The notes: generated by a model from the sequence alone, not told the origin. Positions 7,947-16,302 are shown, counted from the stretch's first letter. The stretch is DNA of 40,645 bases from an uncultured Olsenella sp. (GCA_934660915.1 CAKUIF010000015.1:1-40645); one strand, 5' to 3'. Translations and numbers: made by a program.

Positions 7947-8270
7947 ATGATTCTCGGCATGGGTCCCATGGAGCTCATCATCATCCTGATCGTCGTACTG
8001 GTCATCTTCGGGCCCAAGAACCTCCCGAAGATCGGCTCCGCCCTGGGCAAGACCGTCAAGAACGTCCGCGAGGGCATGGAGGGCGACGACGAGCCCAAGG
8101 CTGAGACCAAGGCCGAGCCCGCCGCCTCCGAGGACGAGGCCGTTGAGGTCGTTGCCGATGACGACGATGCCGACGCTCCCGCCGACGACGTCAAGTTCTG
8201 CGGCAGCTGCGGCGCCAAGAACCCCGCCGGCAACGCCTTCTGCAGCAAGTGCGGCGAGAAGCTCAACTAG
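7947..8270 (+). CDS. tatA: TatA-family translocase subunit with a C-terminal zinc ribbon
   Basis: 107 residues; ATG at 7947 with GGAGGAAC upstream. Residues 8-22 form the single membrane helix, and FGPKNLPKIG at 21-30 is the TatA hinge, followed by an amphipathic helix GSALGKTVKNVREGM. TatA oligomerises with TatC to carry folded proteins across the membrane. After an acidic Ala/Glu/Asp linker (about 48-82), the protein ends in a four-cysteine zinc ribbon with Cys85, Cys88, Cys99 and Cys102 (CGSCG and CSKCG). Ordinary TatA proteins end in an unstructured acidic tail, so the ribbon is an unusual addition. No tatC or tatB is in the window. One likely Tat substrate is encoded at 24815. What the ribbon binds is unknown. 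Confidence 0.88.
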   Translation: MILGMGPMELIIILIVVLVIFGPKNLPKIGSALGKTVKNVREGMEGDDEPKAETKAEPAASEDEAVEVVADDDDADAPADDVKFCGSCGAKNPAGNAFCSKCGEKLN

Positions 8271-8321
8271 CGCGCGGCGCCTTGCACCACCAAAGCATCA
8301 TCCTCGAGTAGAGAGCACAAC

Positions 8322-8801
8322 ATGGCAGACACCAAGAACATCGTCCTGACCCCCGAAGGCCGCCAGAAGCTCGTCGACGAGCTCGAGTACCGCGAGGGCG
8401 CTAAGCACGACGAGATCGTCGAGCGCATCAAGGAGGCCCGTGGCTTCGGCGACCTCTCCGAGAACTCCGAGTACGACGCCGCCAAGGAGGAGCAGTCTCA
8501 CAACGAGTCCCGCATCAACGAGATTCGCCAGATCCTGGCCACGGCCACCATCGCCGCCGCCGGCTCCGCCCGCGACCTTTCCGTCTCCATCGGCACCACC
8601 GTCGAGCTCGAGGATTCGAAGGGCAAGAAGACCAACTTCACCATCGTCGGCACCACCGAGACCAACTCCCTGGACCACAAGATCTCGAACGAGTCTCCCG
8701 TCGGCGCGGCCCTCATCGGCCACAAGAAGGGCGATCAGGTCGAGGTCGTCGCCCCCTCCGGCAAGTCCCGCACGTACACCATCACGGGGATTACCCGCTA
8801 A
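8322..8801 (+). CDS. greA: Transcription elongation factor GreA
   Basis: 159 residues, the normal GreA length. The N-terminal coiled coil carries ARGFGDLSENSEYDAAK with the acidic tip residues that enter the RNA polymerase secondary channel, and the C-terminal FKBP-like domain follows from about residue 85 with GTTVELED and ESPVGAALIGHKKGD. GreA stimulates transcript cleavage by backtracked RNA polymerase. The start codon at 8322 has only a weak GAGAG upstream. It lies 51 bases after tatA and is followed by a strong terminator before lysS. Confidence 0.95.
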   Translation: MADTKNIVLTPEGRQKLVDELEYREGAKHDEIVERIKEARGFGDLSENSEYDAAKEEQSHNESRINEIRQILATATIAAAGSARDLSVSIGTTVELEDSKGKKTNFTIVGTTETNSLDHKISNESPVGAALIGHKKGDQVEVVAPSGKSRTYTITGITR

Positions 8802-8830
8802 GCGTACCTGCGAGAGTTACGAGAGCGCAC

Positions 8831-8870
8831 GCCCCGCGACTGCATACACGCAGCTGCGGGGCTTTTTTAT
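8831..8870 (+). terminator. Intrinsic terminator after greA
   Basis: GCCCCGC (8831-8837) pairs with GCGGGGC (8856-8862), with an inner CTGC/GCAG pairing, followed by TTTTTT. A textbook Rho-independent terminator between greA and lysS. Confidence 0.9.
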
Positions 8871-8898
8871 AAAGAAACCCGAAAGGATGCCCAAACCC

Positions 8899-11127
8899 AT
8901 GGCCGTCAACTCCGAAAACACCTCCGCCCCCGCTACCAACGACGAGCGCGCCCAGCGCCGCCTGCGCCGTCAGGCGCTTCTTGACGCCGGCGTCAACCCG
9001 TATCCCGTTCACTCGACCGTGACGGCCCATGCCGCCGAGCTCGAGGAGCGCTACGCCGAGCTCGCCGACGGCGAGTGCACCGAGGACGTCTACTCGCTCG
9101 CGGGTCGCATCCGCGCCTTCCGCAAGCAGGGCAAGATCGCCTTCATCGTCCTCGAGGACGTCTCGGGCTCCATCCAGCTGTTCTGCCGCGTGAACGACCT
9201 GCCCGAGGAGGACTGGGCGCTTCTTTCCAGCCTCGACCTCGGCGACATCGTCGGCGCGACGGGCACCGTTATCCGCACCAAGCGCGGCCAGCTCTCCCTT
9301 GCCCCGACGCACCTGGAGATCCTCTCCAAGTCCCTGCGCCCGCTGCCCGAGAAGTTCCACGGCCTCACCGACCGCGAGGTCCGTTACCGCCAGCGCTACG
9401 TCGACCTCATCATGAACGCCGACGTCCGCGACACCTTCCGCAAGCGCAGCCAGATCATCAGCCTGATCCGCCGCTACATGGAGGCCGACGGCTACATGGA
9501 GGTCGAGACCCCTATGATGCACGCCATCCTCGGCGGCGCCAACGCCAAGCCCTTCGTCACCCACTTCAACGCCCTTGACCGCGACTTCTACCTGCGCATT
9601 GCCACCGAGCTTCCGCTCAAGCGCTGCATCGTCGGCGGCCTCGAGCGCGTTTTCGAGATCGGGCGCCAGTTCCGCAACGAGGGCATGGACCTCACGCACA
9701 ATCCCGAGTTCACCTCGATGGAGGCCTACTGCGCCTACTCCGACCTCGAGGGCATGAAGGAGCTGACCGAGGGACTGTTCAAGACCATCGCGCGCGAGGT
9801 CTGCGGCTGTGAGGAGGGCCACGAGGTCATCGAGTACCAGGGCCAGACCGTCGACATGTCCGGTACCTGGGAGGCCATCCCGCTGTCCGAGGTCGCGTCG
9901 CGCGCCGTGGGCGAGCACGTGGATATGGACACCCCGATTGAGCACCTCCGCGAGCTCTGCGAGAAGCACGATATCGAGTGGCAGGAGAACTGGGGCGCTG
10001 GCAAGCTCGTCTTTGAGCTCTATGATGGGCTCGGCGAGGCCACGCTCGTCAACCCGACCTTCGTCTGCGACTATCCCGAGGAGGTCAGCCCGCTCTCCAA
10101 GCGCAAGGATGAGAACCCGCGCCTGACCGAGCGCTTCGAGCTCGTTATCTGCGGCCACGAGTACGCCAACGCCTTTACCGAGCTCAACGACCCCGTTGAC
10201 CAGGCCGGCCGCTTCGCGGAGCAGGTTGCCGCCAAGGGCTTCGGCGACGACGAGGCTATGGGTTACGACTACGACTACGTCCGCGCGCTCGAGTACGGCA
10301 TGCCCCCGGCGGGTGGCATCGGCTACGGCATCGACCGCATGATCATGCTGTTCTGCGATGCGCCAGCCATTCGCGACGTGCTTCTTTTCCCGCAGATGAA
10401 GCCCGAGGTCATCACCCGCGCCGACATTGCGTCGCAGCTGCCCGAGAGCACCGACAACGCCGCCGCGTCCGTCGACGCGCTTGCCGACGACGCCGAGAAC
10501 GGCGCCGCCAATGAGGCGGCCACTGCCCACGCCGAGGCCCCCGCGCTCGAGACCGGCCTTACGCGCGACGCCGCGTTCGACCTGCTCAAGCAGTACAACG
10601 AGGACCCGTTCCACATCGCCCACGGCGAGACCCTCGAGGGCCTCATGCGCTACTACGCCGCCAAGTACGATCCCAAGAACGTCGAGTTCTGGGGCCAGGT
10701 CGGCCTTCTTCACGACCTCGATTGGGAGAAGTTCCAGGACGAGGTCAACCACACCGTGAAGGCGGCCGAGCTCATCGAGGAGGCCGGCGGCACCAAGGAG
10801 CTCGCTCGTGCCATCCAGACCCACAACTCCGACAACAACCCTGACCTGCCGGCGCCCAGCTCAAAGATGGAGTGCGTGCTCTTTGCGTGCGACGAGCTCT
10901 CGGGCCTGATCCAGGCAGCCGTCCTTATGCGCCCGTCCAAGTCCGTCATGGACTTCGAGGTCAAGAGCCTGAAGAAGAAGTTCAAGGACAAGAAGTTCGC
11001 CGCCGGCTGCGACCGCGACGTCATCCGCCGCGGCGCCGAGCTCAACGGCATGGAGCTCGACGAGCTCTTTACGAGCGTCATCGACGCGATGAAGGCCATC
11101 CAGCCCACCTGCGACGGCGTGAACTAG
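8899..11127 (+). CDS. lysS: Lysyl-tRNA synthetase fused to an HD hydrolase domain
   Basis: 742 residues from ATG 8899; GAAAGG at 8881-8886 directly abuts an earlier in-frame ATG at 8887, too close to serve it. Residues 1 to about 505 are a complete class II LysRS: an N-terminal OB fold with LAGRIRAFRKQGKIAFI, motif 2 FEIGRQFRNEG at about 252, and motif 3 GGIGYGIDRM around 475. It charges tRNA-Lys in the cytoplasm. An Ala/Asp/Glu-rich linker leads to a second domain from about 555 that resembles a free-standing family of small HD proteins: His572, His575, a LLHDLDWEKF motif with His605-Asp606, and FACDELSGLIQAAVLMRPSK near the end. This looks like an intact HD phosphohydrolase-type domain. Usual LysRS length is near 500, so the fusion is clear: one uninterrupted frame with no stop. 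Confidence 0.93.
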   Translation: MAVNSENTSAPATNDERAQRRLRRQALLDAGVNPYPVHSTVTAHAAELEERYAELADGECTEDVYSLAGRIRAFRKQGKIAFIVLEDVSGSIQLFCRVNDLPEEDWALLSSLDLGDIVGATGTVIRTKRGQLSLAPTHLEILSKSLRPLPEKFHGLTDREVRYRQRYVDLIMNADVRDTFRKRSQIISLIRRYMEADGYMEVETPMMHAILGGANAKPFVTHFNALDRDFYLRIATELPLKRCIVGGLERVFEIGRQFRNEGMDLTHNPEFTSMEAYCAYSDLEGMKELTEGLFKTIAREVCGCEEGHEVIEYQGQTVDMSGTWEAIPLSEVASRAVGEHVDMDTPIEHLRELCEKHDIEWQENWGAGKLVFELYDGLGEATLVNPTFVCDYPEEVSPLSKRKDENPRLTERFELVICGHEYANAFTELNDPVDQAGRFAEQVAAKGFGDDEAMGYDYDYVRALEYGMPPAGGIGYGIDRMIMLFCDAPAIRDVLLFPQMKPEVITRADIASQLPESTDNAAASVDALADDAENGAANEAATAHAEAPALETGLTRDAAFDLLKQYNEDPFHIAHGETLEGLMRYYAAKYDPKNVEFWGQVGLLHDLDWEKFQDEVNHTVKAAELIEEAGGTKELARAIQTHNSDNNPDLPAPSSKMECVLFACDELSGLIQAAVLMRPSKSVMDFEVKSLKKKFKDKKFAAGCDRDVIRRGAELNGMELDELFTSVIDAMKAIQPTCDGVN

Positions 11128-11143
11128 GGGAGCGGCGGGCACC

Positions 11144-11331
11144 GAGCCCGCTTCTACCCGCTGCGTAGTGTTTGCGCGCGCCTGCGAGCCCACATCTACC
11201 GGCGTCGCAGTGTTTCACGGATTGTACGAGCCCACGTTGCCCCTCTCTGCAGTGTTTCTAAGCACTGCGACGAGGGCCAACGTGGGCTCATGGGCTGTCG
11301 TCAACACTGCGGTAAGGGGAGAAGTGGGCCC
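11144..11331 (+). repeat. Five-unit convergent repeat array, 42-nt period
   Basis: Three direct 30-nt units start at 11144, 11186 and 11228, and two inverted units end at 11289 and 11331, so neighbours in each set are exactly 42 nt apart. The units begin GAGCCCRC and end GCAGTGTTT with a variable middle. Units 3 and 4 form a 62-nt near-palindrome (11228-11289): a 12-bp outer stem, then 5 bp, then a GCAGTG stem around TTTCTA. The array begins 17 bases after the lysS stop. No T-tract follows. Nothing else is recognised in the gap up to 11419. Confidence 0.9.
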
Positions 11332-11419
11332 GGTCCCGGTTTTGCCAGAGCAAAACGGCGCCGCACGCGGTATTCTTGGGCGCAAGTTAGGAACGAGGCG
11401 ACTCGGAAGGGGACCCGTC

Positions 11420-12088
11420 ATGGAGTTGATCATCGACACTGCCGACATCGAGGCGATCAAGGAGCTTGATGGAATCCTCAGCATTGCCGGTGTGACCACC
11501 AACCCAAGCATCATCACAAAAAGCGGCAAGGTCCCTGAGCAGGTCATAGACGAACTGGCGGCATACCTTAAGCCCGAGCAGAAGCTCTTTGTCCAGGTCG
11601 TTGCCCGCGACTTCGACGGCATCATGGAAGAGACGCGCACCATCTGCGAGCTTCGCCCCACAAACACCTACGCAAAGATCCCCGTGACTCGCGAGGGCCT
11701 GCGCGCCATCAAGGCCGCCAAGGCCGAGGGCCTGAACGTGCTCGCTACCTCGATCTATACTCCCGAGCAGGGGTTCCTTGCCGCGCTGAGCGGAGCTGAC
11801 TACCTGGCGCCCTACTGCAACCGCATGTGCAACTACGGCGACGGCGTCGCGCGCGTAGTCGACCTGATCAGGATGGTTGAGGCACAGGGGCTCCCGTCAA
11901 AGGTGATCGCGGCCTCGTTCCACAATGTCGAGCAGGTTCACCAGCTCATCCTGGCGGGAGTGCCTGCGGTTACCGTGCCGCCCGTGATCGCGGAGGCTAT
12001 GATGGACCACCCCGGGACCGATGGCGCGGTTGACGACTTTACGGCCGACTGGCGGAAGGCGTACGGCCGGGACACGCTCTTTGCCTAG
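11420..12088 (+). CDS. Transaldolase-family aldolase (fructose-6-phosphate aldolase-like)
   Basis: 222 residues, the size of the short transaldolase / fructose-6-phosphate aldolase (FSA) group. ATG at 11420 follows GGAAGGGGAC. It opens with IDTADIEAIKEL and AGVTTNPSII, and the Schiff-base lysine is Lys86 in YAKIPVTREG, matching Lys85 of E. coli FSA. The C-terminal WRKAYGR is typical of the group. Such enzymes cleave or form C3-C4 bonds of sugar phosphates with dihydroxyacetone or glyceraldehyde phosphate. Whether it acts as FSA or true transaldolase cannot be told from sequence. It is transcribed alone behind the 42-nt repeat array, convergent with and 15 bases from the DeoR gene. A second family member lies at 31823. 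Confidence 0.87.
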   Translation: MELIIDTADIEAIKELDGILSIAGVTTNPSIITKSGKVPEQVIDELAAYLKPEQKLFVQVVARDFDGIMEETRTICELRPTNTYAKIPVTREGLRAIKAAKAEGLNVLATSIYTPEQGFLAALSGADYLAPYCNRMCNYGDGVARVVDLIRMVEAQGLPSKVIAASFHNVEQVHQLILAGVPAVTVPPVIAEAMMDHPGTDGAVDDFTADWRKAYGRDTLFA

Positions 12089-12103
12089 GAAGCAATCAAA
12101 AAC

Positions 12104-12901
12104 CTAACTGACAATGGGCGGTGCCAACGGCATCGACGGGTCCACGCGCAGGATTTTCTTTACCCCAGCCATGGAAAGAAGCGCGACCTGGGTGTCGGTG
12201 GCGCCGGTATCCGTGATCAGCAGGTCAATCTCGTCTGCGGAGCCGAACTGAAAGCTCGAGGTTACCCCGAGCTTTGAAGAGTCGGCTAGAATCACATGGT
12301 ACTTTGACCGCTCGAGGATCATTGCGTTGACCGCAGGTTCGGGCGCGGTGGCCGACGTGAGGCCGTACTCTGCAGATAGCCCGGTGCAGCCGAGGAAGCA
12401 CTTCGCGGCTGTTACCTTTTCGATGGCGCTGATGGCGCCGACGCCCGTGAGCGAGGTGCGCGGCGGCCTGATCTCGCCGCCCGTGAGCATGAGCGAGACG
12501 TTGGGCCGGACGCTTTCCAAAAGTATGGCCTTGCCCATATTCGTCATGCAGGTGACGTCTTGAGCCTCGATGTGGTCGAGCATGGCGATCGCCGTCGCAC
12601 TGGTGTTGATGAGGATGAGGTCGCCGTCATCAACGTAACGGGCGGCAAGCCGCGAGATAGCCGTGATGGCGCGAATCTGGCGGGAGCCCGAGGGGCGGCC
12701 CATGGGGTTCAGCAGCTTTGCCGTGCCGTATTCGCGCGAGAGGACCTTACGCTCCTCCAGGAAATCAAGGTCTCGGCGAATGGTAAGGGGGGATACCCCA
12801 AACCGCTCGGCGAGATCCGCAACGCTTGCCTTGCCGTCCTTCTCGAGGATGGCGACGATCTGGTCTCGTCGGTTATTGACGTAGGCCTTGCTCCTCTTCA
12901 T
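12104..12901 (-). CDS. DeoR-family transcriptional regulator
   Basis: 265 residues, standard for DeoR. The N-terminal winged helix (residues about 10-60) has VADLAERFGVSPLTIRRDLD, the signature recognition helix of the family. The C-terminal ISOCOT-type sensor domain carries TNMGKAILLE, LTGGEIRPPRTSLTG and a late ADSSKLG stretch, which binds a sugar phosphate. ATG at 12901 has AGGAG before it. It is divergent from the first PTS operon and shares with it a region rich in CGTTCATA-type sites, so it most likely represses that operon until a phosphorylated intermediate appears. The effector is not known. Confidence 0.9.
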   Translation of the reverse strand: MKRSKAYVNNRRDQIVAILEKDGKASVADLAERFGVSPLTIRRDLDFLEERKVLSREYGTAKLLNPMGRPSGSRQIRAITAISRLAARYVDDGDLILINTSATAIAMLDHIEAQDVTCMTNMGKAILLESVRPNVSLMLTGGEIRPPRTSLTGVGAISAIEKVTAAKCFLGCTGLSAEYGLTSATAPEPAVNAMILERSKYHVILADSSKLGVTSSFQFGSADEIDLLITDTGATDTQVALLSMAGVKKILRVDPSMPLAPPIVS

Positions 12902-13288
12902 AGGCGGCTCCTAAAAAGCGGTTTTCGCTTTGTCGATTATAAATGAGCGTTCAATAAAAAGCGTGTCGTGGTACGTTCATATATAAACGAACGAACAATC
13001 ATTTAGGTCTGGCATGATTATTTGGATACCAATTACGTTCGACCGTTACATTACAACGTTCATAAATATCATAACAGGCCACCTACCAGCGGAAATAGAA
13101 GAAGAAACGAACATAACCGCTCCCCGCCAATATGCTGCCGCTTGGGGTTTGAACGAGATTTGGAGAAGAAAATGTGAAAAACTCGTTGTCGAAACGGTTT
13201 CGGAATGTCATAGTTATGAACGGTTCAAAGAGGAGTCCCCGCAAAAATGTGGGCGGGGCACACAAGCAAGGAAAGGACAGGTGATTGC
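12902..13288. promoter_or_regulatory. Divergent control region with repeated CGTTCATA-type operators
   Basis: This AT-rich gap lies between the DeoR gene and the first PTS operon. CGTTCATA-type sites occur at 12974-12981 (followed by ATAAACGAACGAAC), 13057-13064, and inverted as TATGAACG at 13215-13222; related ACGTTC or ACGAAC copies occur at 13035 and 13107. Such repeated half-sites are typical of DeoR-type control. The 93-codon frame at 13014-13295 crosses these sites and overlaps the real start of the IIA gene, so it is not called. Confidence 0.5.
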
Positions 13289-13744
13289 ATGCTGAGCGAT
13301 CTGCTCTCCGAGGAGCTTGTTCTTCTCGACGTGGAGGCTTCCGATTGGGAGGACGCCATCCGCAAGGGCGCCCAGCCGCTGGTCGACAACAAGAAGGTCA
13401 CCCCGGCCTACGTCGACGACATCGTCAAGGGCGTCAACGAGCTTGGTCCCTACATCGTCATCACTGAGCACGTGGCCCTGCCCCACGCTCGCCCCGAGTC
13501 GGGCGCGCTGGAGTCCGCCATCGGCATCGTGACCCTGAAGGAGCCCGTTGAGTTCGGTTCTGCCGACAACGACCCCGTCAAGTTCATGTTCCCGCTTGCA
13601 GCCAAGGACAGCGACGCCCACATCGGCGCCCTTCAGTCCCTGGTTGAGCTTCTGAGCGATCCCGATTTCTTCACCCAGCTCGAGAAGTGCGCCACGCCCA
13701 AGGATGTCGTGGAACTGGTCCACGACAAGGAAAGGAGTCTCTAA
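13289..13744 (+). CDS. PTS EIIA, fructose/ascorbate-type
   Basis: 151 residues. ATG at 13289 follows a purine-rich AGGACAGGTG. It is a mannitol/fructose-type IIA fold: residues 60-70 hold the phosphorylated histidine His66 in HVALPHARPESGA, and the C-terminal half ends with a phosphate-handling helix around LSDPDFFTQLE. It takes phosphate from HPr-His and passes it to the IIB partner. It is the first gene of an operon running to 19175. Its TAA overlaps the IIB start in TAATG, indicating coupled translation. Closest type is the IIA of Ula/Sga systems, matching the IIC below. Confidence 0.9.
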   Translation: MLSDLLSEELVLLDVEASDWEDAIRKGAQPLVDNKKVTPAYVDDIVKGVNELGPYIVITEHVALPHARPESGALESAIGIVTLKEPVEFGSADNDPVKFMFPLAAKDSDAHIGALQSLVELLSDPDFFTQLEKCATPKDVVELVHDKERSL

Positions 13745-14040
13745 TGTCCAAGATGTTTCACGCTCTGATTTGCTGCCGCGCCGGCATGGGCTCTTCCATG
13801 ATGCTCAAGATCAAGTGCGATCAGGTCATCAAGGAGAACAACCTCCCCATCGAGACCGAGCACGGCAACCTTGACTCGCTCATTGGCTTCAACGGCGATC
13901 TCGTCATCACCATGAGCGACCTCACCGACGAGCTCAACGCCGATCCCCGCGTTCCTTCCGCGGTGGGCATCACCAACATCGTCGACAAGGGCGAGATGAA
14001 GGAGAAGCTCGAGGCTTGGGTCGCTGAGCACTCCGAGTAG
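13744..14040 (+). CDS. PTS EIIB, ascorbate/SgaB-type
   Basis: 98 residues, typical for a lactose/ascorbate-type IIB. The phosphorylation loop is ICCRAGMGSS near the N-terminus, with Cys11 as the likely phosphocysteine. It accepts phosphate from the IIA and phosphorylates the sugar carried by the IIC. The start overlaps the IIA stop by one base. A 74-base gap separates it from the IIC gene. Confidence 0.9.
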   Translation: MSKMFHALICCRAGMGSSMMLKIKCDQVIKENNLPIETEHGNLDSLIGFNGDLVITMSDLTDELNADPRVPSAVGITNIVDKGEMKEKLEAWVAEHSE

Positions 14041-14114
14041 CGCTTCTTATTTGGCTTTCCTATCTGAGTAGGGTTTTAGACCGCTAGTAATCGTATTGCT
14101 GAAAGGAGAATCGC

Positions 14115-15416
14115 ATGGTTAATGCTATTCTCATGCAGCTCAGGGACACCGCCGTCATCATGGGCATCATCGCCCTGGTCGGCCTCCTGCTGCAGAAGAA
14201 GTCCGCTGTGGACGTCTTCTCGGGTACCGTGAAGACCATCATCGGCTTCCTTATCTTCAACATTGGTTCTGACGCCATGAGCGCTCAGATCACCATTTTC
14301 TCCGACATGTTCAGCCGCGCCTTCCAGGTCTCCGGCGTCGTGACTCAGGTTGAGGTCGCTACGGCCCTCGCCCTGAACACCTACGGCACCGAGGTCGCCC
14401 TGGTCATGGTTCTCGGCTTCATCATGAACCTGGTCTTCGCCAAGATCACCCCGTTCAAGGCGGTCTTCCTTACTGGCCAGCACTTCCTGTACTTCGCCTG
14501 CGTCCTCGCCCTGGTCTTCATCGCCCTCGGCGCCCCGATGCTCGTCACCGTTGTCCTCGGCGGCGTGATCCTCGGTATCTGCGGCGCGGCCCTGCCGTCC
14601 CTGTGCCAGCCGTTCGTCAACAAGCTGACCGGCACCGACAACATCGCTATCGGCCACTTCAACTGCATCGGCTACGCTTTCTCCGGTTACGTGGGCAAGC
14701 TCTTCGCCGGCAAGCACGAGGCTGAGGGCGAGCAGGACGACAAGAAGCTCCCCGAGTTCTTCAAGCTCTTCAAGGACTTCGTCTTCTCCGTCGCTCTGTT
14801 CATGATCGTGCTCTTCTACATCGTGACCATCGCCTGCTTCGTGACCGGCCACTTCGGCGACGAGCTCGCTTCCGGCAAGGCCTTCACCTCCTACTTCGGC
14901 AACGACGTCTGGTGGATCTGGCCGTTCCTCGCTGGCCTCAAGTTCGCTGCTGGCATGTCCGTCCTGGTCTACGGCGTCCGTCAGTTCATCGCCGAGATCA
15001 CCGCTGCCTTCGTCGGCATCTCCGAGAAGCTCATCCCGGATGCCAAGCCCGCAGTCGACTGCCCGGCTATCTTCCCGTTTGCTCCTAACGCGGTCATCAT
15101 CGGCTTCATCGGCTCCTTCCTCGGTGGCCTCGTTGCCATGGCCCTCATGGTCGCCTTCCACTCCGAGACCATCATGATCCCGGCTGCCGGCATCTGCTTC
15201 TTCTCCGGCGGCACCTGCGGCGTCTGCGGTTACGCCTACGGCGGTTGGCGTGGCGCCCTGCTCGGTTCCTTCCTCGTCGGCATCGTTCTGTGCGCCGGTC
15301 CGCTGGTGCTCTACCCTGCCTTCGCGAACCTCGGAATCGCTGGCGCTTCCTTCCCGAACGTCGACTACAACATCGTCGGCTCCATCATCTACGGCATCGG
15401 CAGCATCTTCGCCTAA
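14115..15416 (+). CDS. PTS EIIC, UlaA/SgaT family
   Basis: 433 residues with about ten to eleven hydrophobic helices, of the L-ascorbate-type IIC family (UlaA/SgaT). ATG at 14115 has AAAGGAG upstream. Features shared with the second IIC at 27274 include an early LVGLLLQKK, GTVKTIIGFLI, GHFNCIGYAFSGYVGK and PYAPNAVIIGF-like segments (here FPFAPNAVIIGF). It forms the membrane channel of the PTS with the IIA and IIB just upstream. The family name does not prove ascorbate as substrate: the operon lacks the UlaD, UlaE, UlaF and UlaG enzymes of ascorbate breakdown and instead encodes keto-deoxy-acid aldolases. Confidence 0.9.
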   Translation: MVNAILMQLRDTAVIMGIIALVGLLLQKKSAVDVFSGTVKTIIGFLIFNIGSDAMSAQITIFSDMFSRAFQVSGVVTQVEVATALALNTYGTEVALVMVLGFIMNLVFAKITPFKAVFLTGQHFLYFACVLALVFIALGAPMLVTVVLGGVILGICGAALPSLCQPFVNKLTGTDNIAIGHFNCIGYAFSGYVGKLFAGKHEAEGEQDDKKLPEFFKLFKDFVFSVALFMIVLFYIVTIACFVTGHFGDELASGKAFTSYFGNDVWWIWPFLAGLKFAAGMSVLVYGVRQFIAEITAAFVGISEKLIPDAKPAVDCPAIFPFAPNAVIIGFIGSFLGGLVAMALMVAFHSETIMIPAAGICFFSGGTCGVCGYAYGGWRGALLGSFLVGIVLCAGPLVLYPAFANLGIAGASFPNVDYNIVGSIIYGIGSIFA

Positions 15417-15465
15417 GCCCTAGGTTCGGGATTGCACTACCTACTCAGCTCTAAGGTCTAAGGCC

Positions 15466-15505
15466 GGGGGCGCTCGTGGAAGCAAGCCCACGGGCGCCCC
15501 CGTTC
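15466..15505 (+). terminator. Intra-operon hairpin after the IIC gene
   Basis: GGGGGCG (15466-15472) pairs with CGCCCCC (15495-15501), and CGTGG with CCACG inside it, followed by GTTCAATTT. It lies between the PTS IIC and aldolase genes and probably attenuates transcription or protects the 3' end of the PTS message, giving more transporter than enzyme. Confidence 0.55.
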
Positions 15506-15542
15506 AATTTCAGCGCCAAGACTAGATTTTGGAGGAAGCCAA

Positions 15543-16298
15543 ATGGATTCGAGAACTATCAGCGAGCAAAGGCTCGGCGGACTGTTTGTCCAGGTTCTCG
15601 ACAACGCGCCGTGCGTCTTGATGGCCAAGGCTGCCGGCTTCGACTTCCTCTTCTTTGATGGCGAACACGGGGACATTGACTACGCCCGCCTGAGCACGCT
15701 CATGCTGCTCGGCAACTCAGTCGGGATCCCCTCGCTCGTTCGCGCGCCGCAGCTGGCGCGAGCGGACGTGTCGAGGATTCTCGATTTGGGCGCAACCGGC
15801 GTCATGGTCCCTATGGTGGAGACAGCCTCGCAGGCTCGACAGCTCGTCGAGTGGGCCAAGTACCCGACGCTCGGGAGGCGCAGCTACTCCGGCGGCGCCC
15901 ATACCGGGTACGGCCCGAGCGGCAACCACCAGCAGAACATGGAGCGCGCTAATGCTTCCGTGCTTGCCATCGCGCAGATCGAGACGGTCGAGGGCGTGAG
16001 GAACTGCGACGAGATCCTGTCCGTCGAGGGCCTCGACGCCGCGATCATCGGTCCTTGCGACCTCGCCATCTCGATGGGCGAGCCCGACAACGTGGGCTGC
16101 GACGAGGAGCTCGCGCTCATCGACGAGGTCCGGGACGCCTGCAAGAAACACAGCAAGGGCTTTGGAATCATCGGCGGGAACGCACTTCTTGCCCGCTACG
16201 CGAACGACATCAACTTCATGGTCTCGGCGATCGACACGCACATCCTGCGCGACTCGTTCGCAGCGGCTGTGGACGACTACAGGAAAATCGGGGAGTAG
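15543..16298 (+). CDS. HpcH/HpaI-type class II aldolase
   Basis: 251 residues, the size of HpcH/HpaI aldolases such as 2-dehydro-3-deoxyglucarate aldolase. ATG at 15543 follows GGAGG. The barrel carries FFDGEHGDIDY (catalytic Glu-His), VRAP, GVMVPMVETASQA, a metal-binding IAQIETVEG and IIGPCDLAISMG. These enzymes use a divalent metal to split 2-keto-3-deoxy or 4-hydroxy-2-keto acids into pyruvate and an aldehyde. It lies 126 bases after the PTS IIC, behind a hairpin, and its TAG lies close to the next gene. It is one of three pyruvate-type aldolases in this operon. The exact substrate is open. Confidence 0.9.
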   Translation: MDSRTISEQRLGGLFVQVLDNAPCVLMAKAAGFDFLFFDGEHGDIDYARLSTLMLLGNSVGIPSLVRAPQLARADVSRILDLGATGVMVPMVETASQARQLVEWAKYPTLGRRSYSGGAHTGYGPSGNHQQNMERANASVLAIAQIETVEGVRNCDEILSVEGLDAAIIGPCDLAISMGEPDNVGCDEELALIDEVRDACKKHSKGFGIIGGNALLARYANDINFMVSAIDTHILRDSFAAAVDDYRKIGE

Positions 16299-16302
16299 GC
16301 AC

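Noticed and set aside
8791..10824. Very long minus-strand frame opposite lysS, and similar ones opposite the permease, amidohydrolase and IIC genes
   Set aside because: These are antisense shadows of GC-rich genes with strong third-position bias; their protein sequences are low-complexity.
11144..11331. CRISPR array
   Set aside because: Units flip orientation, the middles vary, only five units exist, and no cas genes are present.
13014..13295. 93-codon frame before the first PTS operon
   Set aside because: It crosses operator-like repeats and overlaps the real IIA start, with no homology signal.
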